From: a virus
Direction: 5' to 3' (one strand)
DNA length: 36,802 nucleotides
Virus record (IMG/VR): IMGVR_UViG_3300043399_000977
Coordinates: 1 to 36,802 of that record
This document shows, piece by piece, positions 7,263 to 14,733 of the stretch (its first letter is position 1; every line of letters starts with the position of its first letter). A program made the position numbers and the translations under genes. The notes under the pieces are model-generated. The model saw nothing but the letters and a program-made list of their open reading frames with translations. It was not told where the DNA came from and ran no database searches.

Positions 7263-8105
7263 TCAAATCCCCTGCACACTCCGCAGGCCCTCCCCGGCCC
7301 GGGCTCCCGCCGCCCGCATCAGCCGCTTCCGCCTCATCTGGATCGCCTGCCTCGAGACCCCGAGCGCCCCGGCGAGTTCCGCATTGTTCCGCCATGGGCT
7401 GCCAGCGCTGCCCAGAAACGTGTGGATCAGCGCGGCCAGCCGGGCCGAAATCTCCCGCGGGTCCACCACCGCAGCATCCAGCTCCATCCGCTCGATCTGC
7501 AGATGCCTCCGCGGATCCCGGGAAAACGACCCCTTCGGCCGCTCGCCGGCCGGAATGATCCGCCGCACCCGCGCCTCGCCCCATGCGAGGACGGCCGCTC
7601 CGCCTGCATCCCTCACCACCACTCCCCGGGCCCTCCACTCCACATGCCGCCCATCCCTCAGCCACACTTCACCAGGGCCTCGCATGTCGACCCACTGCGC
7701 ATCGTCATCGATCGGCACTCGCGCCAGAAACTTCCACGCCCAGCGCTCCTGCAGCAGGCCAGTCCGCAGGTACTCGATCACCCGGAGGGCCTCGGCCCGC
7801 TCCGCCAGCGTCGGATCAGCCGTCGCACCGCTCGACACCGCCAGCTTCAGCGCCGCCTCATCGGCCGCCGCCCAATCAACCGTGATCGCCCCCACCGAAT
7901 TCCCCTGGCGAAGATCGCCCACCACAGCCTGCTGCGCCTCATACCGCCGAGCCCGCTGCCAGCGCCGATGCAGTTCCGGCAGCCGCTCCAGCGTCTCCTC
8001 CGGCACCCCGCCAGCCAGAGCCTCCTCGATGACATCCCATCGATCGCCCGCGGCCCGGCGGCCGTCGACGTACTCGCAGATCGCATCGAGTTGCTCCTTC
8101 GTCAT
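7263..8105 (-). CDS. hypothetical protein with C-terminal HTH
   Basis: The 280-residue protein starts MTKEQLDAICEYVDGRRAAG with an ATGA overlap to the HNH gene. The N-terminal two thirds are charged, helical and unrecognised. Near the C-terminus, NNAELAGALGVSRQAIQMRRKRLM looks like a helix-turn-helix (key pattern: A-E-L-A, G-V-S-R-Q-A-I). It precedes the clamp gene, so a replication initiator or an early regulator is possible. No catalytic motif is visible. Confidence 0.5.
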   Translation of the reverse strand: MTKEQLDAICEYVDGRRAAGDRWDVIEEALAGGVPEETLERLPELHRRWQRARRYEAQQAVVGDLRQGNSVGAITVDWAAADEAALKLAVSSGATADPTLAERAEALRVIEYLRTGLLQERWAWKFLARVPIDDDAQWVDMRGPGEVWLRDGRHVEWRARGVVVRDAGGAAVLAWGEARVRRIIPAGERPKGSFSRDPRRHLQIERMELDAAVVDPREISARLAALIHTFLGSAGSPWRNNAELAGALGVSRQAIQMRRKRLMRAAGARAGEGLRSVQGI

Positions 8106-8554
8106 GCCGCGCCCTCCTTTGAATTCAACGCCCGCTCCCGACGCCACGCTGCCGTCCGCTTCTTGTGGCACCCACGGCAGAGCGTCCGCATATTCTCGAG
8201 CACTGTCAGCCCTCCCTCCGAGAAAGGAACGATGTGGTCGTATTCCATCGCTGCAGGCGCTGCGTGCAGCTTCGGATCCTCATTCCAATTACGCCATGCC
8301 GTGAGCCGACAGTACCCGCAGACCGCACAGACCTCCTTGTCTCGCTCTTTTACCTTCTGCAGCACTGAAGCGGGCTCAAATCTCCCAAAGCAGGCATTAC
8401 AGCACCATGTCTTCCTCCGAGGCGGCACCGGGGCTCCGCAGCCGAGGCACTGCCTGCTCTTGCGGGGGCGGAATGGGTATCGACTCCGACCATATACGAT
8501 CGGCAGCGGATTCTCTCCGGCACACCCACAAGCGCTGGGCCAGCGCTCAGTCAT
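8102..8554 (-). CDS. HNH endonuclease
   Basis: The 150-residue protein has an N-terminal zinc site (CLGCG ... CCNAC, 36-55). A classic HNH domain follows: CAVCG (76-80), YDHIVPFSEGG with the catalytic His107, Asn121, and LCRGCHKKR (125-133). Zinc-finger cysteine pairs bracket the beta-beta-alpha metal fold. It lies in the early operon, not next to the terminase, so it is less likely to be the packaging-associated HNH. It may cut host DNA or act in recombination. Both ends overlap neighbours by ATGA. Confidence 0.85.
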   Translation of the reverse strand: MTERWPSACGCAGENPLPIVYGRSRYPFRPRKSRQCLGCGAPVPPRRKTWCCNACFGRFEPASVLQKVKERDKEVCAVCGYCRLTAWRNWNEDPKLHAAPAAMEYDHIVPFSEGGLTVLENMRTLCRGCHKKRTAAWRRERALNSKEGAA

Positions 8555-8940
8555 GCCGCGCCCTCCTTCGCCCGCCGCATCGGCGCAGTCGCCTCCGAGC
8601 GATCAATCCCCATGGCTGCCTGCTGCGCAGACCGCGCCGCCAGATACTCCGCCGCACGATCAAAAATGATCATCAGCTTCGCCCTTCCCGATGCCGCATC
8701 CCCGGTCGTGTAGACGCCGGCAAAGCCCTCCTTACGGAGCCCGAGCCATTCGTGGTAATGCAGCCCGAACCACGGATCTGTCTCGCCCTTCAGAGGATGC
8801 CGGAAACTCCATGGGCGCACGGCGACGGCCGCGCCGCCGTCGACCGCCGTCTGCGTCACCTTCTCGCGCAGGGCTTCCTGCAGCTGAGGCAGCATCGCCT
8901 TCATGGCCTCCACGGCCTTCATGGCTGTTTCGGTGTCCAT
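8551..8940 (-). CDS. hypothetical early protein
   Basis: The 129-residue product starts at ATG 8940, two bases after the preceding stop. It begins with a methionine- and alanine-rich helix (METAMKAVEAMKAMLPQ-type) and has a central WFGLHYHEWLGL stretch. No known domain is recognised. It is translationally coupled to the HNH gene through ATGA. Confidence 0.5.
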   Translation of the reverse strand: MDTETAMKAVEAMKAMLPQLQEALREKVTQTAVDGGAAVAVRPWSFRHPLKGETDPWFGLHYHEWLGLRKEGFAGVYTTGDAASGRAKLMIIFDRAAEYLAARSAQQAAMGIDRSEATAPMRRAKEGAA

Positions 8941-8942
8941 GG

Positions 8943-9245
8943 TCAGTCCTCCCAGTCTTGCGGACACCGCGGATCGACGGTCGGAGAAATACCCACCGCC
9001 CGGACGATCTGCCGCGCCGGATCATCCAGACGCACCACACCCACAAGCCCATCAGAGATGGCCTCGAGGAGGGCCGACACCGAAGCCGCACGCTTGCCAT
9101 CCGGCAGCAGCCGGACGACCCCGAGCCTCGTGGCGCAAAGCTCGAGATCTGCGCGCTGCTTTTGACTGATGCAGATCGAGTACAGCCCAGCCCGGACCGC
9201 GCGCGGCCTGACGATCGGCTCCAGCCGGTGCGACGGCCGTTTCAT
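8943..9245 (-). CDS. hypothetical early protein
   Basis: This is a 100-residue basic protein. Its start overlaps the stop of the membrane-protein gene (ATGA). No motif is recognised. The middle part (LELCATRLGVVRLLPDGKRA) could be a small alpha/beta domain. The operon position suggests an early function. Confidence 0.5.
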   Translation of the reverse strand: MKRPSHRLEPIVRPRAVRAGLYSICISQKQRADLELCATRLGVVRLLPDGKRAASVSALLEAISDGLVGVVRLDDPARQIVRAVGISPTVDPRCPQDWED

Positions 9246-9607
9246 CGCATCCCCTCCCCGTAGTGATAGGCACCCTCAGCGGCTAGGAAGATCCCGCCCA
9301 GCCACATCCCGCCCCACACGATTGCGGCGACCAGCAGCCACAGCAGCACGCAGACCCAGAACGGAATCCGGTCGCATCGCTCGGAAGTCACCGGCAGATC
9401 CAGCAGGCCAGACTCCGCGCAGCGCATCGCCTGGCCCACTGTCGCCGCGCCCGGGATCCGGGCCGTGACAGGCCCCTTGCCCAGGACGATCCCGCCATCG
9501 GGCTCCTGACTCAGCACGGTCACCCCGTGCTGCGCCATCCGATCCGCGAGGACCCACTTCTGCCAACGGTGCAGCTCCTGCAGCTGCGCATCATCGATGT
9601 TGGTCAT
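9242..9607 (-). CDS. single-pass membrane protein
   Basis: The 121-residue product has a soluble N-terminal part of about 85 residues and one strong hydrophobic segment near the C-terminus (FWVCVLLWLLVAAIVWGGMW, with more hydrophobic residues after). It looks like a tail-anchored inner-membrane protein. The ATG at 9607 overlaps the stop codon of the preceding 54-codon gene. The function is unknown. Confidence 0.55.
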   Translation of the reverse strand: MTNIDDAQLQELHRWQKWVLADRMAQHGVTVLSQEPDGGIVLGKGPVTARIPGAATVGQAMRCAESGLLDLPVTSERCDRIPFWVCVLLWLLVAAIVWGGMWLGGIFLAAEGAYHYGEGMR

Positions 9608-9768
9608 GATCCGCAGCAGATTGCGCCGACGATCTCGGCGATTTTCCAGAAGCCGCACAGAGCCGACCACAGGCCCCACAGCAGGAGCATCAGGCAGCCC
9701 ACCCGCTCCTTCCGCGAGCGAGGAGTCAGCCAGCCATCATCCACTTCAGGATCGTACTCGTCGTTCAT
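9604..9768 (-). CDS. 54-residue membrane peptide
   Basis: Reading the sequence directly gives a 54-codon gene. Its ATG overlaps the upstream stop at 9765-9767, and its TGA overlaps the next ATG at 9605-9607, both as ATGA. The peptide has an acidic, tryptophan-containing N-terminus, a basic RSRKER turn and a hydrophobic segment (CLMLLLWGLWSALCGFWKIA). It is probably an inner-membrane peptide. The double overlap is the main support. Confidence 0.6.
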   Translation of the reverse strand: MNDEYDPEVDDGWLTPRSRKERVGCLMLLLWGLWSALCGFWKIAEIVGAICCGS

Positions 9769-10253
9769 ACTTCAAAGCGGCTGGGGTTGGGGTCCTGCAG
9801 GCCGACCGGGTCGCCCAGCCAGTTCCGCCCATCGGGGCCGTAGATGTCATCTCCTCCCGCCAGAGCCATCCCCGGCAGCATCGGCCCGAGGTCGGCCGCC
9901 GCGAATGCCGGCAGCCTCTCATCGCGCTCCGAGTTGCGAACCGGGAGGAACTCCGTGTCCGCCTCGAGCAGCTGCTCGACGAGACGCTCCCGCTCGGCAT
10001 CATCGCAGCAGCAGATCAGCGCCGCCACTTCCACCCGGATCTCCACTGGCAGGGCCCCGATCCGGTCCCAGAGATTGACGGCCACCTTGTCGCTCTTCAG
10101 GCTCCACAGGATCAGCCGCACCGCATCCCGGTGCTCGATTGGGGCGGGCTCCCCACCCCAGCAAATGGCATGCATGATGGGCAGGAACTCTGCCGCCGAC
10201 TTTTCCGGCCGCCGCGACGCAGACGGCTTCGTGTTTCGATACGTATATGGCAT
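9765..10253 (-). CDS. hypothetical early protein
   Basis: The 162-residue product from ATG 10253 begins MPYTYRNTKPSASRRPEKSA and has a helical middle part containing ICCCDDAERERLVEQLLEADTE. No domain is recognised. I chose this start because an ACCAAACCAA leader behind a hairpin stands directly upstream, as for the clamp gene. The same frame stays open to ATG 10403, 12 bases after the antirepressor stop, which would add 50 residues. The start is therefore uncertain. Confidence 0.5.
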   Translation of the reverse strand: MPYTYRNTKPSASRRPEKSAAEFLPIMHAICWGGEPAPIEHRDAVRLILWSLKSDKVAVNLWDRIGALPVEIRVEVAALICCCDDAERERLVEQLLEADTEFLPVRNSERDERLPAFAAADLGPMLPGMALAGGDDIYGPDGRNWLGDPVGLQDPNPSRFEV

Positions 10254-10289
10254 TGGCTTGGCTTGGTTTGGTTGCGCCCCGCTCGGGGC
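10254..10289 (-). promoter_or_regulatory. hairpin plus CAACCAAACCAA leader
   Basis: On the minus strand a GCCCCG-2-CGGGGC hairpin (10276-10289) is followed by CAACCAAACCAA (10274-10263), then by AGCCAAGCCA directly before the ATG. There is no Shine-Dalgarno sequence. It shares its design with the leader at 7213-7262. A third hairpin with the same flank, in opposite orientation to the genes, is the terminator near 28.9 kb. Confidence 0.45.
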
Positions 10290-10414
10290 TAGTTGGGAAA
10301 AGTTTGCGACCTGTGCCGACGGACCCTTCCAGTCCGCCCATGAAACTGGCTTCGACGGCCGCAGCGTATCGGCTCGCCCCGCCGCGGTCGCCCCGGCGGC
10401 CATGTCCCGAATCG

Positions 10415-11302
10415 TTATCCGTCCGCTCCCTCCTCCTGCAGAATCCACTCCCACTGGCTCTCCCGCGCGGCGTTGCGCTTCCGGCACAGCCACACGTGCC
10501 CGCACAGCGTCATCTCATGCCCCTCCCAATGCCTCCGGCACAGCGCCCCCAGCCGGGTCTCAGCTGCCCGGCCAGTCAGATCCCCAAGGCAGCGCCCCTC
10601 CCACCCCGCCGACCGCGCCGCCTTCACCATCTCCCGCAGGGTAATATGGTATCCAAACCCACCAAGAGGCTTGCCATTCAGCCGCCCCTCCAAAGGCCTC
10701 ACTCCATTCCGCCGCAGCTTCTCGGCGATCCCATGCTCCGCCAGCTGCTGCATCTCTTCCGCCTCCTCATCGGCCACGGCCGCCCGGCTTTCCTGCACCA
10801 ACCCACGGACCGCAGCCCCAGCCGCATCCACCACCCGCCGCCCACCCAGCTGCGCCCACCCAGACGCCAATGCCGCCAGCACACGCGCCCGGTCGATCTC
10901 CACCGTGCCAGCCATCACTCCCCGGGCCGCTTCCAGCATCAAGCCGCGCCATTCCTCCGCGGATCCCGTCCGGGCAGCGCCGGTCGAATACCGACCCGTC
11001 TTCCGGATCGCCGGAAGGACTTCCCGGACAACCCATGACTTGAAGCGCTCAGCCGATGGCTTCCGGGATTGGAAGATCATCCGGTACAGCCCAGGCTCAC
11101 TGATGATCGTGAGCCGCTGCGGGCCGCCAAGGGTGTAACCAGTAGTTACACCCTTTTCTTCGGCTGGTAATCCCTCGAGCGTCCGGCGCACATTCAGAAG
11201 CCCCAGAGCTTGCCCAACGTCGGATGCCACAAACCATGACTCTCCAGCCTGTGGGAGCACACGCACCGCGACACCTTCGAACTGGTAGCTCGACAACTCC
11301 AT
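10415..11302 (-). CDS. Bro-N family antirepressor-like protein
   Basis: The 295-residue protein has a Bro-N domain in its first 105 residues. It begins with a strand region (YQFEGVAVRVL), then WFVASDVGQALGL, then SEPGLYRMIFQSRKPSAERF and WVVREVLPAIRKTGRY. These are the standard motifs of phage antirepressors and BRO proteins, which bind DNA. The C-terminal 190 residues are helical with a cysteine- and tryptophan-rich end (LCRRHWEGHEMTLCGHVWLC). It follows the RHH gene by one base, so both are expressed together from the immunity region. I infer a role in switching from lysogeny to lysis. Confidence 0.8.
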   Translation of the reverse strand: MELSSYQFEGVAVRVLPQAGESWFVASDVGQALGLLNVRRTLEGLPAEEKGVTTGYTLGGPQRLTIISEPGLYRMIFQSRKPSAERFKSWVVREVLPAIRKTGRYSTGAARTGSAEEWRGLMLEAARGVMAGTVEIDRARVLAALASGWAQLGGRRVVDAAGAAVRGLVQESRAAVADEEAEEMQQLAEHGIAEKLRRNGVRPLEGRLNGKPLGGFGYHITLREMVKAARSAGWEGRCLGDLTGRAAETRLGALCRRHWEGHEMTLCGHVWLCRKRNAARESQWEWILQEEGADG

Positions 11303-11303
11303 C

Positions 11304-11498
11304 TCAGGCGGCCGGAAGAATTGAGCGGATGGCAGACAGAATGAGCGACTCAGGCTGCACCCCCTGCTCACGCGCCAGCAGCTGGAGTTGCGACAGTTCT
11401 TCGACCGTCAGCGACGGACGAAGAGCGATCTCGAGCTTGACCGTGGTCGGCAGCTCAAGCGGGGCTGGCTGGATGATTTGATCGGCTGGTGTTGTCAT
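11304..11498 (-). CDS. ribbon-helix-helix (Arc/CopG-like) regulator
   Basis: The 64-residue protein has a beta-strand (VKLEIALR, 20-27) followed by two helices (LTVEELSQLQLLAREQG and PESLILSAIRSIL), the layout of RHH repressors that bind DNA as dimers through the strand. It is the first gene of the leftward early operon. Its start codon lies inside one of three 15-bp operator-like sites, so it is probably repressed by the divergent HTH protein and may bind the same sites. Its C-terminal part resembles that of the HTH protein. By position it is Cro-like. Confidence 0.65.
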   Translation of the reverse strand: MTTPADQIIQPAPLELPTTVKLEIALRPSLTVEELSQLQLLAREQGVQPESLILSAIRSILPAA

Positions 11499-11564
11499 TT
11501 GGAATTTCCCCCACTCAATCATTCCAAATCGCAATGCGCAAGAATAAAAATTGCAATTTGGAAT
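11491..11564. promoter_or_regulatory. three-operator immunity control region
   Basis: Three near-identical 15-bp sites lie between divergent regulators. ATTGCAATTTGGAAT is at 11550-11564, the same with one change is inverted at 11521-11535, and GTTGTCATTTGGAAT is at 11491-11505. Start-to-start spacing is 30 and 29 bp, about three helical turns, so bound dimers would lie on one face of the DNA. The leftmost site covers the RHH start codon. The layout recalls the lambda OR region with its three operators. Exact promoters were not assigned. Confidence 0.7.
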
Positions 11565-11584
11565 TTTCCCGTCAGCCTGCACGC

Positions 11585-11992
11585 ATGACCAATGACACAT
11601 TCCGCCGGATCCAGACCGCCCTCGGGCTGTCTGGCCGCGAGCTGGCCGAAAAGCTTGGAGTCAAACCCCCATCAGTTTCACGATGGCGCGAAGACACCGA
11701 GATCCCGGATTACATCGCCAACCTCATGCAGTTCCTTGAAGCCGAGGCGACTGGCAAGATGCAGATCCCCCTCTCTCTATCGGAGATGATTGGCCTTTCC
11801 CGCGCCGCCGAGCACCGAGGATTGACCGTCGAGGCCTTGCTGCTCCAAATCATTCGCGGAGTGATACGCCAGCCTACATCCTACACCGCAGCCGCCGCCG
11901 AGGCCGCCGAGCAGCCCACCCCGAAAGCCGCCGAACCGATCATCTACAAGGGCCCCCAGAGCCTCGCGAAACCACGGACGGACCCCCACTGA
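11585..11992 (+). CDS. HTH repressor with RHH-like C-terminal segment (CI-like by position)
   Basis: The 135-residue protein has an N-terminal Xre-type HTH (LGLSGRELAEKLGVKPPSVS, residues 13-32). A second segment at 58-95 (KMQIPLSLSEMIGL ... EALLLQIIRGVI) looks like a strand and two helices and aligns with the RHH protein encoded divergently. An alanine-, glutamate- and proline-rich tail follows. It is the only regulator on the plus strand, faces the early operon and ends at a bidirectional terminator, so it is the best repressor candidate. No self-cleaving peptidase domain is present, so induction would not follow the LexA/CI route. Confidence 0.65.
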   Translation: MTNDTFRRIQTALGLSGRELAEKLGVKPPSVSRWREDTEIPDYIANLMQFLEAEATGKMQIPLSLSEMIGLSRAAEHRGLTVEALLLQIIRGVIRQPTSYTAAAAEAAEQPTPKAAEPIIYKGPQSLAKPRTDPH

Positions 11993-12010
11993 TCTCCTCC
12001 ATCAGGACGC

Positions 12011-12048
12011 AAAAAACCCCGCAGAGCCACCAGCCCTGCGGGGTTTTT
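12011..12048. terminator. bidirectional terminator between convergent genes
   Basis: CCCCGCAG (12017-12024) pairs with CTGCGGGG (12036-12043). A run of six A precedes the stem and five T follow it, so it can stop transcription from both sides. It separates the repressor gene from the convergent secreted-protein gene. Confidence 0.85.
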
Positions 12049-12070
12049 CGTTCCGTGGCATCATCTTCGA

Positions 12071-12643
12071 TCACTTTTGCACATGCACCACTTTGGTGAT
12101 CGCGATGATCACCTGCACCCCGTGCGCCACCTTGGTATTCCCCGGCTCAAGGAAAAAGTCCTGCATCTGATTGATGTGGGACTTCCCGGTCGGGATGGCT
12201 TCAGCCAGACTCTCCGCAGCGTAAAAGCACTGTTCGCGGCCACTTACCACCTCCCCCTCGGCATTGAACCACGCCAGCTTCCCCCAGATCTCCGCCACGG
12301 GATACTTCCCAGTCACCTCGAAGCCGAAGACGTAAGCCGGCACATCCTTTCCCTGCGCAGTCCGGCCCGGCTTTACGCCCGAGTGCGTGACCCGAATCCC
12401 CCAGGGCAGCTGCACCCGCTTGTAGTGCTCTTCCCGCGCCGACTCCAGCACCGTCCGCAGCAGCTTCACATTGGGATCCCCACTGATGCCCAGCGCACCG
12501 TCATCGAACGCACCCTCCACTCCCAGCTCAGTGTTTGCGGCTTCCATTTCCTGCAATGCTTTCTTGAGGGCCAGATCGCCCTTCTGCGCATGCACCGGAG
12601 CCAGCCACAAGATCGACGCCATCAGGATCAACAGAGTTCTCAT
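12071..12643 (-). CDS. secreted protein, probable lysogenic-conversion (moron) gene
   Basis: The 190-residue product starts with a clear Sec signal peptide (MRTLLILMASILWLAPVHAQ, cut probably after AHA or HAQ). The mature part has a helical start and a beta-rich domain (VQLPWGIRVTHSG ... VPAYVFGFEVTGKYP ... EIWGKLAWFNAEGEV). It is a single-gene unit with its own upstream gap and terminator, next to the repressor and outside the early operon. That is the usual place for genes expressed from the prophage. The export signal suggests it changes the lysogen's envelope or periplasm. No family is recognised. Confidence 0.6.
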   Translation of the reverse strand: MRTLLILMASILWLAPVHAQKGDLALKKALQEMEAANTELGVEGAFDDGALGISGDPNVKLLRTVLESAREEHYKRVQLPWGIRVTHSGVKPGRTAQGKDVPAYVFGFEVTGKYPVAEIWGKLAWFNAEGEVVSGREQCFYAAESLAEAIPTGKSHINQMQDFFLEPGNTKVAHGVQVIIAITKVVHVQK

Positions 12644-12728
12644 CCCACCATCATGCAGTTTTCCCCGCGCCTGTCCAGCACGCAGCCCCGCCCGTTTTTC
12701 TGCCCCTTAAAAAACTGCAAAAAACACG

Positions 12729-12756
12729 TTGACGAATGCGGAGCATGATGTATTCT
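12729..12756 (+). promoter_or_regulatory. sigma70-like promoter for the rightward mini-operon
   Basis: TTGACG (12729-12734) and TATTCT (12751-12756) are 16 bp apart, close to the consensus. They stand 13 bp before the ATG of the first rightward small gene. The 5' untranslated region would be very short, under ten bases, which leaves little space for a ribosome-binding site. Confidence 0.5.
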
Positions 12757-12769
12757 CCCCTCGTTGCCA

Positions 12770-13003
12770 ATGACGGCAGCGAAAACCAAAACCATCCAGG
12801 AAATGAAAATACTGCACACCATCACCTGCACCAAGTTCAGCGCCCACCACAACGCCGCCCAAGAATTTACCCGCCACTTGACGCGGCCGAGGAGGCTGAC
12901 CCACAAGGGGATTCAGCGCATGTTTACCCATGGCTGCGAAGAATACGATGCCGATTCTGGCATCTGCGTCACGAGGGTGGAAACCGCAGTGTATGCCCGC
13001 TAA
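12770..13003 (+). CDS. small basic hypothetical protein
   Basis: A frame of 77 residues follows the promoter at 12729-12756. The product is basic and rich in threonine and histidine, and includes TCTKFSAHHNAAQEFTRHL and a cysteine pair late in the chain. No domain is recognised. The start is uncertain: ATG 12770 is chosen, but an in-frame TTG at 12764 and an internal ATG near 12803 are alternatives. It heads a three-gene rightward unit beside the integrase. Confidence 0.4.
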   Translation: MTAAKTKTIQEMKILHTITCTKFSAHHNAAQEFTRHLTRPRRLTHKGIQRMFTHGCEEYDADSGICVTRVETAVYAR

Positions 13004-13027
13004 GCTCTGCATAAACCACCCCATCCC

Positions 13028-13228
13028 ATGATTTACACCATCAAGAATCTTCGGAGCGGACCGTACAGCGAGACGATCTGCAACAATCTCCGCGACGTCC
13101 GCAGAACCATACGCGGCGAAAGCGCCCGAAATCTGCGCATCAAGGTCCAAAAATCCATCGACCACTCCCCAGAGCAAGTCGTCATCCTCGAAGGTCCCCG
13201 CGGCGGACTGGAAATCCATCTGCCCTGA
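13028..13228 (+). CDS. small hypothetical protein
   Basis: The 66-residue product (MIYTIKNLRSGPYSETICNN...) appears to be a small alpha/beta protein with a central basic helix. Its stop codon shares one base with the next ATG (TGATG), which supports co-translation. The function is unknown. Small rightward genes between the integrase and the repressor often modulate excision or host functions, but no excisionase motif is seen. Confidence 0.45.
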   Translation: MIYTIKNLRSGPYSETICNNLRDVRRTIRGESARNLRIKVQKSIDHSPEQVVILEGPRGGLEIHLP

Positions 13229-13446
13229 TGGAGACCAGATCCCGCCAAGCCCGCTGGGCGGCCGCCCAGCGGGCCGCCCGCGGGCCGCTCCCCAAAGGCC
13301 GCCCACCATGGACCTGCCCCGCCTGCGGAGGAACCGACCGGTCCGTCCGGGCCGACAACTCCCGGCAGTGCAACAACTGTTTCCCCCCAGCCCAACGCGG
13401 GCGACCCAAAAAGCCGTTGCCACCACGCCCAAAACCTCCAGAATGA
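13228..13446 (+). CDS. small zinc-ribbon protein
   Basis: The 72-residue product has an arginine-rich N-terminus, then WTCPACGG and QCNNC (a CxxC ... CxxC zinc ribbon about 19 residues apart) and a proline- and lysine-rich tail (RGRPKKPLPPRPKPPE). RGRPKK resembles an AT-hook core. It could bind DNA and would be a candidate recombination-directionality or regulatory factor, but this is only inference. Translation is coupled to the gene before it. Confidence 0.5.
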   Translation: METRSRQARWAAAQRAARGPLPKGRPPWTCPACGGTDRSVRADNSRQCNNCFPPAQRGRPKKPLPPRPKPPE

Positions 13447-13518
13447 CCTCCGGATAGTACGGCCTACGCTGTACCCCGCACGATGGCGAAAGCCGAACGC
13501 GAGCCCACCGGCTCGGAA

Positions 13519-13544
13519 CCCCCAGCCTCAACGCTGGGGGTTTT
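13519..13544 (+). terminator. terminator of the rightward mini-operon, on the integrase stop codon
   Basis: CCCCCAGC (13519-13526) and GCTGGGGG (13533-13540) form an 8-bp stem followed by TTTT on the plus strand. The hairpin overlaps the last codons of the convergent integrase gene. On the minus strand no U-run follows, so it mainly serves the rightward transcript. Confidence 0.75.
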
Positions 13545-14721
13545 GCGTTTCCGGGGCCGGAGTTGGCGCAATGACCACCGCTTGCAACACGGCCGCCGCG
13601 GCGCGCAGCGCCTCCATCCCGACTGTCGTATACTGCCGCCCCATGTCCCCCGAGTGGCCCACATATGCATCGATGACCGCCTTCGGCTGCCCAGCCTCCT
13701 CGAGCCAGCTGCGGGACGTGTGCCGGAGCGAGTGGAAGCTCAGTTCCTGCTGCTCCCGCCGATCATCCGATCCCACCCGCTTCCGGTCGTCGCCATACGG
13801 CGAATGCGTGCGCAGACCAGCCAGATGGAGCAGGTGGGCAAAGCGTTTGGAAAGGCCTCCAACGTACCCGCGCGATCGCTCTACCTCCGCCACCAGCTGC
13901 GGGAAGACATCCCCCAGCGGCCGAGGCCCCCGGGCCTGCAGCTCCGCCAGCACCCCCTCCCCCAGCGGCACTAGGACCCGCCGATCCGTTTTCCCCGCCG
14001 TCAGCGTCCAGATGCCTTTGCCCAGATCCAGATCCCGCCAATCCATCCGCACCAGGTCGCCGAGCCGTTGCCCAGTCTGCAGGCCCAACTGGATCATCAA
14101 TCGCCAGTCCCCATCCGCCAACTCCAGCACCCGCTCAATTTCCTCCCGGGTAAAAGGCCTGCGCACTTTCCGCTCCCGGGCCGGTGCTTTTGGCGCGCGT
14201 ACACCATCCGTCGGATCCGCAGCGATCATCCCATCCCGCAGCGCAGCCCGCATGACCGCCCGGAGAGCCTTGATCCGTTGCGTCACCGTCTTTGCCCGTA
14301 CGCGAGCCATTTCCGTCGCCCTCCAGGCCGCCACATCCTCCCGGCCGATCAGATCGATCCCCTGTTCCGCCCGAGGCCCCAGCCACTGCAGCCACCCGTT
14401 CAGAGCCCCCCGGTAAAACGCCAGCGTCGACTCCGCCACAGCCCCAGCCTGATCCCGCAGCCAGCCACCCACATACTCCCGGACCGGCACAGACATCCGC
14501 ACATCCGATCCATGCACCCTCCGGAGCAAATCCTCCAGCACCCTTCGAGCCTGCCCCACTCCCTCGATCTTCGGCCCCTTTGCCGCAGCCTCCCATGCCA
14601 TTGCGACCGCCAGCGCCCGCGACTTGTCCGTTTCCCCAGTCGACCGGAAAACCTGCCTGCCATCAATCCATACGGACCCATGCCAGAAGCGAGATTTCTG
14701 CGATTTGTGGACCGACGCCAT
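13528..14721 (-). CDS. int: tyrosine recombinase integrase
   Basis: The 397-residue protein has an N-terminal arm-binding part (MASVHKSQKSRFWHGSVWIDG, GRQVFRSTGETDK), a SAM-like core-binding domain (about 75-165) and a catalytic domain with the full set of residues: Arg219 (GQRLGD), Lys near 244, His330 and Arg333 (FHSLRHT), His356 (GHS) and Tyr364 (RQYTT). It should integrate and excise the phage at the attP immediately upstream. The arm-binding N-terminus agrees with the direct repeats flanking the attP core. It reads away from attP and ends on a terminator hairpin. Confidence 0.95.
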   Translation of the reverse strand: MASVHKSQKSRFWHGSVWIDGRQVFRSTGETDKSRALAVAMAWEAAAKGPKIEGVGQARRVLEDLLRRVHGSDVRMSVPVREYVGGWLRDQAGAVAESTLAFYRGALNGWLQWLGPRAEQGIDLIGREDVAAWRATEMARVRAKTVTQRIKALRAVMRAALRDGMIAADPTDGVRAPKAPARERKVRRPFTREEIERVLELADGDWRLMIQLGLQTGQRLGDLVRMDWRDLDLGKGIWTLTAGKTDRRVLVPLGEGVLAELQARGPRPLGDVFPQLVAEVERSRGYVGGLSKRFAHLLHLAGLRTHSPYGDDRKRVGSDDRREQQELSFHSLRHTSRSWLEEAGQPKAVIDAYVGHSGDMGRQYTTVGMEALRAAAAVLQAVVIAPTPAPETQNPQR

Positions 14722-14733
14722 CGGCCCATCCTG

